Positions 10,886 through 21,658 are shown, counted from the first letter of the stretch. The stretch: 64,000 nt of DNA from Quillaja saponaria (GCA_029379385.1 CM055617.1:9734001-9798000); one strand, 5' to 3'. Translations and numbers: made by a program. Notes: generated from the sequence alone by a model not told the origin.

Positions 10886-11375
10886 TTAGAATGAAAAGAA
10901 CGAATGAAAAATAATGAGATATACAAGATATAAATGATTTGGCCATCCGTCTACTCTACGGTAGAAGAGTAATATGTTTATTCCATAAATACGAAGCTCA
11001 TGTTCACTTATTCTTTAGAATGGTAGATCCTTCAATTTATAAGCCTAAAAGACAATCAGGAATTTTATAATCAAGGCATAATTATAACTAATTGTGTCCA
11101 TAATTATTTTTGTAATTATACTTAATTCAATCAATTACAATATTTAATACATGATTATTTTAATTAGAGATAATTGAGAATATGATGGTTGGAATAGTCA
11201 ACTATTTTCAGTCAATCTAAATAAATTCCAATCAATTATTTTTAACATTTTATTTGCTTTTTGTAACGGAAAGTGTGTTGGAGTGGGTTTTGATTTTGTA
11301 ATCATTATGGAACATGATTGATTACCTGGTTTAACTTCTAACTTACTTACTCATAGTGGCTTTTTATGATAAAAT

Positions 11376-11402
11376 TTGGGTAGTGCTATGTGCACTACCC
11401 AA
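11376..11402. repeat. Short perfect palindrome
   Basis: TTGGGTAGTGC and GCACTACCCAA pair as 11-base arms around a 5-base loop. This could be the fused ends of a small deleted transposon or a chance hairpin. Confidence 0.6.
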
Positions 11403-11504
11403 CTTTATATATAAATGAAAAGGTATGGAAGATGATGTTTTATTTTTTGTGTTTTAGTTCTCTTGTAGTACACCTAACACTTTATGTAGTCTACATATCA
11501 ATAC

Positions 11505-11690
11505 CCTAAAATTATAATTCTAATAAATTTCGCAATAGCTATACATATAATGGAGGGAATGATAGATCTACTTGGTCTAAACAAAATGGAATTACCAACT
11601 ATGAGCAAGATAGACAGATTTGATGTAAAAGTCAGGCAATGGAACATGACTTAAGTAATTTTTACTTATTGAGAAAGTTTGTTTGTCGCC
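11505..11690 (+). repeat. Inverted-repeat arm 1 between the PPO genes
   Basis: This roughly 185-bp block is about 90% identical by eye to the reverse complement of 20885-21090. Shared phrases include AGATCTACTTGGTCTAAACA and ACTATGAGCAAGATAGACAG. Both arms lie upstream of a PPO gene with the same end facing the gene, so they may be part of an inverted duplication. The sequence itself looks like copia LTR/gag-leader material. Confidence 0.85.
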
Positions 11691-12299
11691 TATATAAAGG
11701 CCTTTTAGCATATTGTAAGAAAGATCTTTGAATTATCAATAATGAATATTGTTACTTTTTATACATATATAGTTTTCTTATTATTTTAAGATGTTATTTG
11801 CGCCAACTAGTATAATAGACTTTTGAGAGTATAATTCGTGGGTGATATTAAAATATATTCTTAGAAGTCTCACTTTACATCTTAAACTTTTGGGTTAACA
11901 ATTATTTTTTTACATTTTGGAATCATAGTAAATGGAGATGTTCTCATTATTGTATTTAACCTGTTGTACCTTGTAGTTTTAATTGTGGAGAAGCATATTT
12001 TTAACATGTTAATATGTATTTTGTATTGGATAGCATAATGCAACAAGAGAATATATATATGAATACCAAATATTTCCTGATTTGAAAAAAAAAATTACAA
12101 TTAATAGTACCAAATCAATAAGGTAATAAAATATGTATTAATATTTCATTCACTATCAGCAAAGTGTAGAATTTCTACAATGCCAGTAAATAAAAATGTG
12201 TCTTGTGTCTTTCACATCAACCACCATACTTAATTCTATTCACCATTACTTAATTTTAGTCTAATAAACTGATGTACCATGATCTTATAAAGTAGTAGT

Positions 12300-13020
12300 C
12301 ACTGCAAGAAATTGTTACATCTACGTCTACCACAAAACAGACTCAAAAAATACAACATATTTGCTTCTACAAATTGATTACTTTTGTTCGCAAAAATGAT
12401 GCATTTTGGCACCATTTTCCATTATTGAATTTGCGTTTGCCATTTCCAATCAGCGTCTCCTGTTGCAGACACTGTTATATTGTATTGGCACCATTTACAA
12501 CCAAACTTATTAGCGTCTGCTTCTCACTTATTTATGTCTGCCAATCTGTAGATGCAAATATCTTGAATTGGCGTTATGTTCAGCCAAATTTATCTGCATA
12601 TGCGTTTATCTTAGTGGCATTTGCAAAATGTAGATGCAAGTAATATAATATTTTTATTTTTATTTTAAATATCTTCTTTTCGTGTTTACCACTTAATATA
12701 TATGTGTATGTAGTGGCAGATGCAGAATGTCATCCCCAGTTTAAATCTCAGATTGAGTTCCCTTTCTTCTCCTTCCTCTACTTTACTCTATTACTGCTCT
12801 ATCAGCGTCCTGCCAAGCAATTGACAAAGCCTACAGCCATCCGGTCAGTCTTTTGATAATTCTAACGATATCAGAATTCTGATGATGTGTGGCAGCAGGC
12901 GACTGTGGATGGTGACAATATAGGCAAATTTGTGGGTTTTTTTTTTTTTTTTTTCGCAATGATTGCTTGGATGGTGGTGGGATGATTTGGATAGAGGTCT
13001 CAAGTTGTAGATGGTAGTAC
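12300..13020 (+). mobile_element. CACTA-type element end with subterminal repeats
   Basis: It starts CACTGCAAGAAA, one base from the CACTACAAGAAA terminus of plant En/Spm (CACTA) elements. The next 350 bp carry repeated short motifs around GCGTCTGC, TTTGCGTTTGCC and TAGATGCAAAT, as in CACTA subterminal regions. The segment 12500-12780 matches 30010-30240 in reverse complement, so both belong to one family. I found no matching right end nearby; the element is truncated. Confidence 0.7.
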
Positions 13021-13299
13021 AATTAATAGCGGCAACTAGTTGAAAATAACGATAGTTGTTTCGAATAAGGAGAGCCTACGCACTACTACCAAATTGATGC
13101 AGGACCAGCTAGTACTTTATCAAAAATGGCAATTCAAAAGGCAATAATATCTTATGTTATCAAAAAGCTTTTTATTCTTTAGGCTATAGGGCATTATATT
13201 AACTCTTTGAAAAATTTTATGGCATGAAAGATAAATATTTAGAATCCTAATAAAACAAATAATAAACTAATAAAATTATAAATCAAATCGTAATTTTAC
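13021..13299. other. Spacer, nothing recognised
   Basis: AT-rich sequence between the CACTA fragment and a LINE fragment. No gene, repeat or motif could be supported. Confidence 0.4.
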
Positions 13300-13545
13300 A
13301 TAATTACAATCAAATCCTAAAACAAATAACAATTAATCCTACAATTCTCATTATTACGTTCTCCATCAAAAAACTTTATTTTAGTCGCCAAATCTCTACA
13401 GAATAATAGAGCCAAAGCCTAATTGTTTTTAGAAACCAATAACCCAGTTTCCATGCTTATCTCTAATAACTCCTCTCCAATCTGACTGAGATTCCTAAAT
13501 GAAAAGTTATGTGTTAAGCCTGCACCACCCTTGTTCAAGTCTGCT
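13300..13545 (-). pseudogene. LINE RNase H fragment, minus strand
   Basis: It matches 19930-20190 closely and in the same orientation, sharing CCAAATCTCT, GAGCCAAAGCCTAATTGT and CCAATCTGACTG. Translation of the better-preserved copy on the minus strand gives an RNase H fold fragment of the plant LINE type (DEHGSLVIGFSTQLGFG). This copy is shorter and more diverged. Confidence 0.7.
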
Positions 13546-13579
13546 ATTAAATATGTTTAGCTAGAATCAAGTCATACAC

Positions 13580-14158
13580 TAGAGATGTACAACCAAGCTG
13601 GTCGGTCTGGGTGAAGATAAAATTCACCCAACCCGCCTAATTTCGGTGATTAAAAATTTCACCCAACTTTGAAAGTCAAGTGGTTAGGTGATAAAAAATT
13701 TCACCTGTTATAAAAGTTGGGTAGGGTGGGTAAGTTAGATGGGTCAGGTGGGTTGAAAATTAAAATTCCAAATAATAAAAACAATATTAAGTTATAGTGT
13801 TTTAACTAAATCAATATAAATTAAAAATATTTAACATTACAAAATAAAATTAAGAGATTAAACAATTTTGTATATTTAACAATAATATAAAATCTAATAT
13901 TTACATAGTAATATTTTATATTTAGACTTAGTATTTATATATAAAAAATAATTTAATAAACATTAAAACATAATGTCAAGTGGGTAGGGTGCATCCGGGT
14001 TCAAAAAATCTCAACCTAGTCACCTTACCCAACCCGAAATTAAAAACAAAAAAATAACCTAATCATAAAATCGATTTTTGATAGGTCATTCAGTTTTGAT
14101 CTAGTTCGAGTGGGTTGGGTCAAGTTCGACGGGTTGGCAGTTTTTTTGCACACCCCTA
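13580..14158. mobile_element. hAT-type MITE (579 bp)
   Basis: The left end TAGAGATGTACAA and the right end read in reverse, TAGGGGTGTGCAA, form an imperfect 13-bp TIR of the hAT type. Flanking octamers TCATACAC (13572-13579) and TCGTACAC (14159-14166) differ at one base, fitting the 8-bp target duplication of hAT elements. There is no coding capacity. The interior is rich in GGGTGGGTT / AACCCACC blocks. The right flank is LINE endonuclease sequence, so the insertion is probably nested in a LINE relic. Confidence 0.75.
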
Positions 14159-14159
14159 T

Positions 14160-14765
14160 CGTACACAACTGCAAAATCCAAAATAAACTCTCCACCCTCA
14201 TTCCTATCTCCATAACCATAACCCCCATGTACTCTCTCAAAACCCCTGCAATATAAAGTTTCTCTCCAATCAATGCTCCTTAAACTATTTTATCTAAGTC
14301 TTCCTAAAATGTCTTTTTTGTAGTTTCATCTAGTCCTAATTGTGAGGCATAAGCACTAATGACATTAAAATCCTCCTCGTCTATCATTGTTTTCACTAAG
14401 ATTATTCTATGGCATTTTCTCTTGATTTCAACAACCTCATCTTGAGATTTCTGTCAACAATAATTGCAACTCCATTCCTATCTCTATCCTTACTAGCATA
14501 CCACGTCTTGAACCCTATTCTATCTATCTCTCTAGCCTTTTCTCCTACCCACTTAGTTTCTTACAAGCAAGTTATATTAATCCATTTTCTACTCATGGAA
14601 TCTACTAACTCTCTCAATTTACCAGTAAGAATACCTATGTTCTAAGTAGATAAGTGAATCCTCTGATATTGGACTAACTTTTTTACTTACACGCATCTTC
14701 GATGCAAGAACTCTTTATTATTTTGCACCACACCCGCGTGCCAGTGTGATGCCTTATGTATGAAT
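14160..14765 (-). pseudogene. LINE endonuclease fragment, minus strand
   Basis: Minus-strand translation gives the start of an apurinic endonuclease domain of a plant LINE: LTWNIGILTGKLRELVDSM-like sequence (first part broken by stops), then ETKWVGEKAREIDRIGFKTW and RDRNGVAIIVDRNLK. Stops and shifts show it is dead. The family resembles that of the reverse-transcriptase relic at 33.4-34.3 kb. Confidence 0.8.
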
Positions 14766-15184
14766 ACAAAAAGGAAAACAAAAGGACAAAACACTACAAG
14801 CAAAATATGTTCTTCTAAATTTGACATTATCAAAACATGTTTGTAGGGGATTTAGATTATGTCCTGTGCCATAAGAGGATGTGTGAAAGAGAGAAAGAAA
14901 CCAAATTTTTACTCTTTCAAAATATATTTAATTCTAAAAATATTTTTTATTTCTTTCTCTTCCTTATATATTCTCTTGTGTGGATATGAGATGATCTAGA
15001 TCCGCTTGTAAGAGTAATTTTATAATTTTCAATCAAGGGAATGAACATATAAGTTGTGTTACAAATCTTGAACTATGATACAATATAATATGTTCAATGA
15101 CGATGTACCTTTTTTACAGTTGATAAGATATTAGTTGTTTATGGGCAATAGAGGACTTTATATATTTCACTACAATATAATAAT
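14766..15184. other. Spacer, nothing recognised
   Basis: AT-rich sequence between the LINE fragment and a Mutator-type MITE; no gene. Confidence 0.5.
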
Positions 15185-15571
15185 GGCTTAACTACTATTT
15201 TAGTCTCTTGGGATTGTCTCAGTTCTCAATTTAGTCCTCTAAGAATGTTTTTGGTCAATTTCATCCTTTAAGATTTATAATTTTTCAATCAATTTATATT
15301 CTCTCATTCTTATATTATGCATAAATAAAGTAATTCTACATAATTTAATGATTAAATAAGCAAAATAGTTTTGCAAAATATAAAAACAACTTATATAAGT
15401 TATTATCTTTATGTCAAGTGTGGTTATTTTATTAATTCATAACATGTAATGGAATAATGGAACTTGATTGAGAAATTTTGAATCTAGGAGGATAAAATTG
15501 ACTGAAAAAATTCGTGGAGGACCAAAGTGAAAACTGATACAATCCTGAATGACCAAAATAGTAGATAAGCC
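15185..15571. mobile_element. Mutator-type MITE (387 bp) with 9-bp TSD
   Basis: Terminal inverted repeats of about 90 bp start GGCTTAACTACTATTTTAGTC on the left and end in the reverse of GGCTTATCTACTATTTTGGTC on the right. Both sides carry the 9-mer TATAATAAT (15176-15184 and 15572-15580), the size of a Mutator target duplication. The 9-mer is AT-rich, so chance is not excluded. There is no coding capacity. Confidence 0.85.
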
Positions 15572-15636
15572 TATAATAATGATAATAATGAATAATAATA
15601 ATGCATGAATCCTTAAAGATCAACATTTTTTATATA

Positions 15637-15834
15637 TGTCAGAATAAATCACTTTTCTTGATTTACTCATTTATTATTAGCTTGATTCTAGGAAGAATTT
15701 ACTCTACTATATTTAGCTTTATTCTAGGTTAGGTTTGTTATGTAGTCAACTATTAAGAAACCTATGTATACAGGCTTCCTCTATGTAATCAAATTATCTC
15801 ATTCACGTATAATACATAATTTTCATTTGATTCA
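15637..15834 (+). repeat. TRIM-like LTR, left copy (198 bp)
   Basis: It begins TGTCAGAATAAATCAC, ends TTTGATTCA, and is followed by AAT and a tRNA-Met primer site. It is about 87% identical by eye to the copy at 16615-16812 and exactly the same length. Confidence 0.9.
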
Positions 15835-15837
15835 AAT

Positions 15838-15849
15838 TGGTATCAGAGC
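15838..15849 (+). promoter_or_regulatory. TRIM primer-binding site
   Basis: TGGTATCAGAGC is a full match to the tRNA-iMet complementary primer site, 3 bases after the left LTR. Confidence 0.9.
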
Positions 15850-16209
15850 TTAGGTTATCTAAAAGGGTTGCTACCTCCCCTTCACCCTCCCCTCCTTGGT
15901 GGCAACTCTCAACCTCGCTACCATTCAGCCTTCTTCTAACCCACCTTAACCTTAACCTCACCACACATCAACCTTATTTTAGCCATTGAGTCCTCTTTTT
16001 GTTATTGATTTTTTCATATTTTTCATTTCTACCTTGTTCTTTACATAGTATGTTTGATTATATAAAGAGTCCAAAAATAAAAAACCTCCAAATCTGATAT
16101 GATCCAAGATTTGAGCTCAATATTATCTCACCATTCCATCCAACCAATAGATCTCATTGTCTTCTTTTAAATCAAAAAAATTATTTCTTATAACTCTTCA
16201 TACTTCACT

Positions 16210-16530
16210 GAGCACGTACTCGGACTGTTTCCCGTGTGACGTCCCTGAACATGGTTATGGGAAGCTACAATACCCCTACATGTTACACTTCACCTCACAC
16301 ATACTCCTCATAAATCCCTAAACACGTACTCGAACTCCCTGTGTGAAATGTCCTTGAACACGGTCATGGGAAGCTCAATCCCCCTAGTTGTTACACGCAC
16401 CTTACATATACTCTTTATATGTCCCTGAGCACGTACACGACTGCTCTGCGTGAGACATCCCTGAACACAGTTATGGGGAAGCTCAATCCCCCTTACATGT
16501 TACATGTCACCTCACACGTACCATAACAAG
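16210..16530 (+). repeat. Three-copy ~108-bp tandem repeat inside the TRIM
   Basis: Units start at 16210, 16320 and 16426, each opening with a GAGCACGTAC-like or AAACACGTACTCG phrase. Each then has a GTGTGA-like segment, CCTGAACA, GGTTATGGGAAGCT and a closing CACCTCACACATAC-like stretch. The units are about 80% alike. The function is unknown; packaging signals or subterminal promoter elements are possible. Confidence 0.88.
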
Positions 16531-16614
16531 TATTTTATCTACGGGAGATACCTCATCAAATTGATTTCCAAACTCAAGCTAGTTTTGAGTCAATCATGTT
16601 AAGTTTGAAAGTGA

Positions 16615-16812
16615 TGTCATAGTAAATCACTCTTCTTGATTTACTCCTTTATTATTAGCTTGATTATAGGAGGGATTTACTCTATTGTATTTAGCTTTAT
16701 TCTATGTTAGGTTCATTATGTAGTCAAATACCAAGTGGCTTATATATACAGGCTTCCTCTAGGTAATCAAATTATCTCATTCATGTACAATACAAAATCA
16801 TTATTTGATTCA
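16615..16812 (+). repeat. TRIM-like LTR, right copy (198 bp)
   Basis: Same ends and length as the left copy. It is followed by AGT and the variant primer site TGGTATTAGAGC, which shows it once served as a 5' LTR too. Confidence 0.9.
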
Positions 16813-16827
16813 AGTTGGTATTAGAGC

Positions 16828-17416
16828 AAGGTTCGAGGCCCACCAGCTGGGCTTATCCAACATTCCGGCCTACAGTGCCTTTTAATCCGCGTGTCTTGAA
16901 CCACATTTCATGTGAGTGAGTGTCAATGTGGTAACTCCCTCATTGCTTAGATGTAGAGATTAAATATTATATATAACAATATGAGCTTACACCTCCTAAC
17001 GTTAATTGATTGGTATAACAGACTAATCGAAATTATAACTGGCACCATAAATTTAAAATAAAATGGCTAAAGCTCTGAAAATAAATCAAGTTGTTCTCAC
17101 ACCATTCTCAAGATTAATCATGAGTCACGTGAAAGACTTAACAACTAACATTTACCTTCTTTTTTTTTTTTCTTTTTTTTTTTTGAAACTCAATTCTTAA
17201 AATAAAATAGGTTAAAAACTAATTTTCTTTTCTTTTAGTTTGTACAAGAAATATGTCAATTTGATTTTCAAGTTAAATCTAAGTTAATCAAACACATACT
17301 TAACTAGGTCCGCTTCATCTGACTAGAAATAAACACACTGATTTTATGCATGACCACTTGTTATGGGCTGGCATGTTTTTGAACCAATTTTGGTTGAATA
17401 ATTAATTGTAGTTTTT
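16828..17416. other. Spacer after the TRIM, nothing recognised
   Basis: Starts with a GC-richer patch (16828-16950) that could be internal sequence of a second TRIM copy, then AT-rich DNA with poly-T. No gene. Confidence 0.4.
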
Positions 17417-19904
17417 ATGACCACGTTGTGTATTGCCACCATCCATGCTTTCCATGCATTAATTTCAGATGGGGTCATGGATGACTTACCATTAGAGGAA
17501 TCTCAAGGTATTTCAAGGGTACCAGATACACAACAGCCTCCTATGGTTGTTACCTCTTACAAAGACACCCTTATAGATGATGGTCAGAACTCTCCAAATG
17601 AATCTGAGTCAGATTGGGAGGATGTAGGAGAGGATGATTCAGACTTAGAAGAGAGATCTATAGTGGATGAAGAGGAGAAGGACCCTCTTTGTCCAACTAT
17701 AAAAATCGTAGCTGCAGAAAAACATTGATTACGAAAGTCGTGGAGGAATTGCTTAATCATCAAGCTCCTAAGGAAACATCTAGGGTATCGCTTCCTCTTT
17801 AATAAACTCACAAATTTATGGCAACCCAGAAGAGAAATCAAGCTAATTGATGTGGGAAATGATTACTATCTTATTAAACTTTCTATGAAGGAAGATTATA
17901 ACAAAGTTTTGGATGAAAGGCCCTGGCTTGTGGCAGATCACTATTTTACCATACAGAAGTGAAGGCATGATTTTGACAATGAAGATGACCTACCAACATG
18001 TATGGCTATGTGGGTAAGAGTTCCTGGTCTGTCCAGTGAATACTATGATGATGATTATCTATGGGAGGTAGGAGAAAAGTTGGGTTCAATAATAAAAGTG
18101 GATAAACAAACTTCAATGGCTACCAAGGGAAACTTGCAAGAATTTGTGTTGAGATCAATTTGAACACTAGATTAATATCCAAGGTAAGGGTTAGGAAGAA
18201 GATTTGGAAGGTGGAATATGAAGGTTTTCATCAGATTTGTTTCCAATGCAGTCACTATGGACATCGAATGGAAGAGTGCTAACTTCGGCAAGAGAACGGC
18301 AATGAAAGTGAGCATACAGGCATTCTAAACAAGATGAATGTATCTAGATAAGATCCTAAACCAGAAGCAGAGTCAAATTTTGGACCATGGATGATTGTGC
18401 ATAGACAATCTAGGCGCAAAAATAGCAATTAAAAGGCAAGGAGGTGTTAGTACATCAATCTCAGGGGCACAATTTTGGTAAGTCAAATACCATTGATAGA
18501 GTTAATGGAAAGGAGGCTTTAGTGCATCATGGCCTTGGATACAACTATGGTAAGTCAACTCATAATAGGTCACATTTTATTGCTCTACGAAATGGGGAAG
18601 AAATGGCATTGATTTGGGAGCCTGAAGATATGCAAGAGAATGAATCCTTCCATAATAAGGAGATCGCCAAAAAAGGCCAGCAGTCAAAGTTAATAAAAGA
18701 AAAGCCTAAACCATCCTTACCTTAAAGTGGCCTACCTAAATCTTTTTCTTATGATAAATCAAAGCAACCTAACAAGCCAACCCATGTGGACAGTGGCCCA
18801 AAGCCTAAGGTTAATAAAATTAACCATGCTACTCCAAGCCCAGATACACTAGCTGCTTTTGATAAATTCCAACAAACTCACCCACAAACGAGTAAGTTGG
18901 TCCCTCCATATTTGGCTAATAGATTGAATCCTATTACTTCCTGCACTACCGTTACCATTCTAGTCGCCAAGTCTCCTCCTCGCAACACCTCTCATCAACC
19001 ACCTCCCCACCTTCCACCTCTTGACAAACTTCAAACTTTTAAGATTAGAGTGCAAAGAGATTTAATCTAATATCCCCAACCACCTGATGAACCTACTGAC
19101 TTTGACAATGGGCCTTTGCATTCAAATCGAGTGGAGATTCAAATTGGCTCCAATGAAGATATATCGATTGATAAGCTTCATGATATTACACAGGCCTAAT
19201 CTTGGCCTCGTTTTTCTAATCATCTTTTTTATGTCTGTGTTAATTTGGAATTTCTGCAGTGCCGGCTCAAAAACTTTTCCACGTTTAATTCGTGATATGC
19301 TACATGAACATCAAGCTCATGTGTTGATTTTAGTAGAAACTCATGTCAGTGGTACCAAAGATGATAGAGTAGTAAAGAAGACAGAGTTATCAGGTGCTCA
19401 CAGGGTGGAAGCAAATGGTTACGCAGGAGGAATATGGATCCTTTGGGATAAATTATTTGTTTCATTATCCATTATTAAAGAACATACCCAATTCCTACAT
19501 GTTAAAGTCCAGCATGGTAATGAGGTTCCATGGTTTTTTTACTGCGATTTATGAAAGTCCACGTGAGTCCATTAGACAACATCTATGGCAGGAACTTAAT
19601 ATTATTTCTAATTCTATTATAGGTGCATGGGCTTTGGCAGATGATTTTAATGTCATTTTATCACCAGATGAAAAACAAGGGGGTGCTGCCTTTTCCACTC
19701 GTAAAAGTAAACCTTTTAGAGAATTTATTGACAATAATAATTTGGTGGATTTGGGCTTCAAAGGACCTCTATGTACCTTGTAAAAGGGCAGGCGTTAAAA
19801 AATGGCTGGATCGTGTGATATCTAACCTTGATTGGAGGCTTAGTCTCCATGAAGCTTTTGTAACCTATCTTCCATGGCTTAAATCAGACCATAACCCATT
19901 ATAG
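17417..19904 (+). pseudogene. LINE 5' half: ORF1 and endonuclease, decayed
   Basis: ORF1 part: an acidic N-terminus (17477-17728), a DUF4283-type RNA-binding core (LVADHYFTIQK, then WVRVPGLSSEYYD) and a CCHC zinc knuckle, CFQCSHYGHRMEEC, at 18239-18280. ORF2 start: endonuclease with IWNFCSAGSKTFPRLIRDML, ILVETHVSG, GGIWILWD, and the terminal SDHNPL motif at 19886-19903. Several frameshifts and stops separate these frames, so nothing intact is made. Homology stops just past the SDHNP motif, before the reverse transcriptase, which is unusual because LINEs normally lose their 5' end. Confidence 0.88.
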
Positions 19905-20830
19905 CTCTGCATAAAAATATATATAAATCCAATCCTAATTTTATATAATTACAATCAACTCCAAAAACAAATCATAATTAATCCTAAAATTCTCATTATT
20001 ACATTCTCCATCAGAAATCTTTACTTAAGTCCCCAAATCTCTGCAGAATAACAGGAGCCAAAGCCTAATTGTGTTGAGAAACCAATAACCAAGCTTCCAT
20101 GCTCATCTCTAAGAACTCCACTCCAATCTGACTGGGATTCCCAAATGAAAAGCCATATGTGTTAAGCCTGCGGCACCCATGTTTAGGGGAATATTTTAAG
20201 ATATTTTTGACATTACATAGTTTAGCTTAAGGGCAGGATCAACATCAACGAAAAAGTACTTAGCAGCTTTACTAATAAAATGACAAGCAATCCAATTCCA
20301 AACACAACTGGTGACATTACAATCCCTTAAAACATGAATCGCATATTCCTCTTCAGTGAGACAAAGAGAGCACATAGAGTTGCTAGATATTTTTCTTTGT
20401 AAAAGAATTTTCCTAGTAGGAATAAATTCAAGAGAGTAAAACTAAGTGAAAAACTTGACTCTAGGATCGATGACATTTAGATTTCCAAAACAAATCCCAA
20501 TCTTTTGCCAAATCAAAATTCACTTCTCTACCCAGATCATAGGCATTAGAGAATTGAAATCATTATTTAGAGATTGAGGAGTAGCATTAATAATGTCTAA
20601 AAAAAATGGAGGAAAAGAAAACGATAATGAGGCCCGTTCCGAATGACCTATTCGACTCGGAAACAATGCTTTTTGCTTAAGAGAGGGGAAATCAAGGTTC
20701 AAACCTTCAGGGTTCCTAACAATGTCCTTGATAGGAAGGCAGTCCTTAATTACCACATTGGAGAGGACCATGCATGAAGAAGACTCCAAAGGTTCCCACA
20801 AGGCAACCAAATTTTACTCAACAATTCTTA
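19905..20830 (-). pseudogene. LINE 3' end (zf-RVT and RNase H), minus strand
   Basis: Minus-strand frames give ILLQRKISSNSMCSLCLTEE and an HVLRDC motif, the zf-RVT region that follows plant LINE reverse transcriptases. RNase H sequence follows (DEHGSLVIGFSTQLGFGSCY). It is opposite in direction to the LINE 5' half that it abuts at about 19905. The upstream part (20520-20810) is an open but non-diagnostic stretch of the same ORF2. Confidence 0.75.
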
Positions 20831-20884
20831 GCAAAATAAAATAAAATTACTCAATAAGTAAAATTTACTTAAGTCAACAAGTAA

Positions 20885-21090
20885 GGTTGACTTAATATAG
20901 GCGACAACTAACTTACTCAACAAGTAAAAATTACTCAAGTCATGTTCCATACTGCCTCACTTTTACATCAAATCTGTCTATCTTGCTCATAGTTGGTAAT
21001 TCCTTTTTGTTTAGACCAAGTAGATCTATAATTCCCTCTATTATATATATAGGTATTGCGAAATTTATTAGAATTATAATTTTATTATCA
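20885..21090 (-). repeat. Inverted-repeat arm 2 between the PPO genes
   Basis: Reverse-complement partner of arm 1 (11505-11690), with the same end facing the neighbouring PPO gene; about 0.57 kb from the PPO-B start codon. Confidence 0.85.
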
Positions 21091-21240
21091 ATCTCTGTAA
21101 CTATCTTAAATATTAATAAAATCTCCTACAATTATATTTACAAAGATTACAATTATATTATAATTTTATTATCAATCTCTGTAACTATCTTAAATATTAA
21201 TAAAATCTCCTACAATTATATTTACAAAGATTACAATTAT
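21073..21240. repeat. Perfect 84-bp tandem duplication
   Basis: Two head-to-tail 84-bp copies, identical over their length, start at 21073 and 21157. The lack of differences makes the duplication recent. It lies about 420 bp upstream of PPO-B and overlaps the end of inverted-repeat arm 2. Confidence 0.95.
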
Positions 21241-21514
21241 ATATGGTTGATCCATATTTATACTAGGTGATACTTAATTTAAAAATATGTTTTGATCTCT
21301 TAGAAAGTATTTAAAAAATGCAAACTATCATACTCATGTTGTTGAGTTTTTAAAAATTTGAAGATGCATTTTAGTTGCATGCTATTAAATAAGTTCGAGA
21401 TCCATTTTCCTCAAGCATATATTTCTTTTTTTCATTGAGCAATCCTTACATGGTCACCGGCTGTCCCTATAATTAACTTATAATCACGTCAATTAAAATG
21501 GTCACTGAATTATG

Positions 21515-21658
21515 TGGCCAAAATTGTACCACGCCAAACTCTACAGTCACACGACTCCTTATACCCACATGCTCTTTTTCTAATATCATGCCTTATTCAT
21601 CCCACATTCTCGGCCAGCTCTTAGTTGTCTGCATTTTTTGTATCACCCAATTTTCCTA
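21515..21658 (+). promoter_or_regulatory. PPO-B leader and proximal promoter
   Basis: Conserved with the PPO-A leader: CACACGACTCCTTATAC, CATGCTCTTT, AATATCATGCCTTATT, CCACATTCTC and TTGTCTGCATTTTT just before the coding region. The stretch CCTTATACCCAC replaces the stronger TATA box of PPO-A. Confidence 0.55.

Larger units (their letters stand above)
10886..12299. other. Gene-free spacer with LTR-like arm
   Basis: No coding region. It contains a small palindrome at 11376-11402 and an LTR-like arm at about 11505-11690 that recurs inverted near PPO-B. Downstream of the arm a CTATATAAAGG box and an AATAAT-rich stretch (11685-11745) look like an LTR promoter and R region. Confidence 0.5.
15637..16812 (+). 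mobile_element. TRIM-like miniature LTR retrotransposon (1.18 kb)
   Basis: Two direct 198-bp LTRs enclose 780 bp without a reading frame. The primer site TGGTATCAGAGC follows the left LTR at 15838, and a purine stretch (GAAAGTGA) directly precedes the right LTR. This matches terminal-repeat retrotransposons in miniature, which must borrow all proteins from autonomous elements. A three-unit tandem repeat fills much of the interior. A primer-site variant also follows the right LTR (16816-16827, TGGTATTAGAGC), so the right LTR began another internal region, as in tandem LTR-internal-LTR arrays. Confidence 0.85.

Noticed and set aside
16210..16530. CRISPR-like array
   Set aside because: Only three units of unequal length with no unique spacers, inside a plant LTR element.
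17417..20830. Twin-primed LINE insertion
   Set aside because: Twin priming leaves the inverted 5' part upstream of the 3' part. Here the halves meet with the 3' end in the middle, so that model does not fit.
20983..21270. 95-codon protein with an internal repeat
   Set aside because: The peptide repeat is only the 84-bp DNA duplication (28 codons) read in frame; Ile/Asn-rich and without homologues I know.
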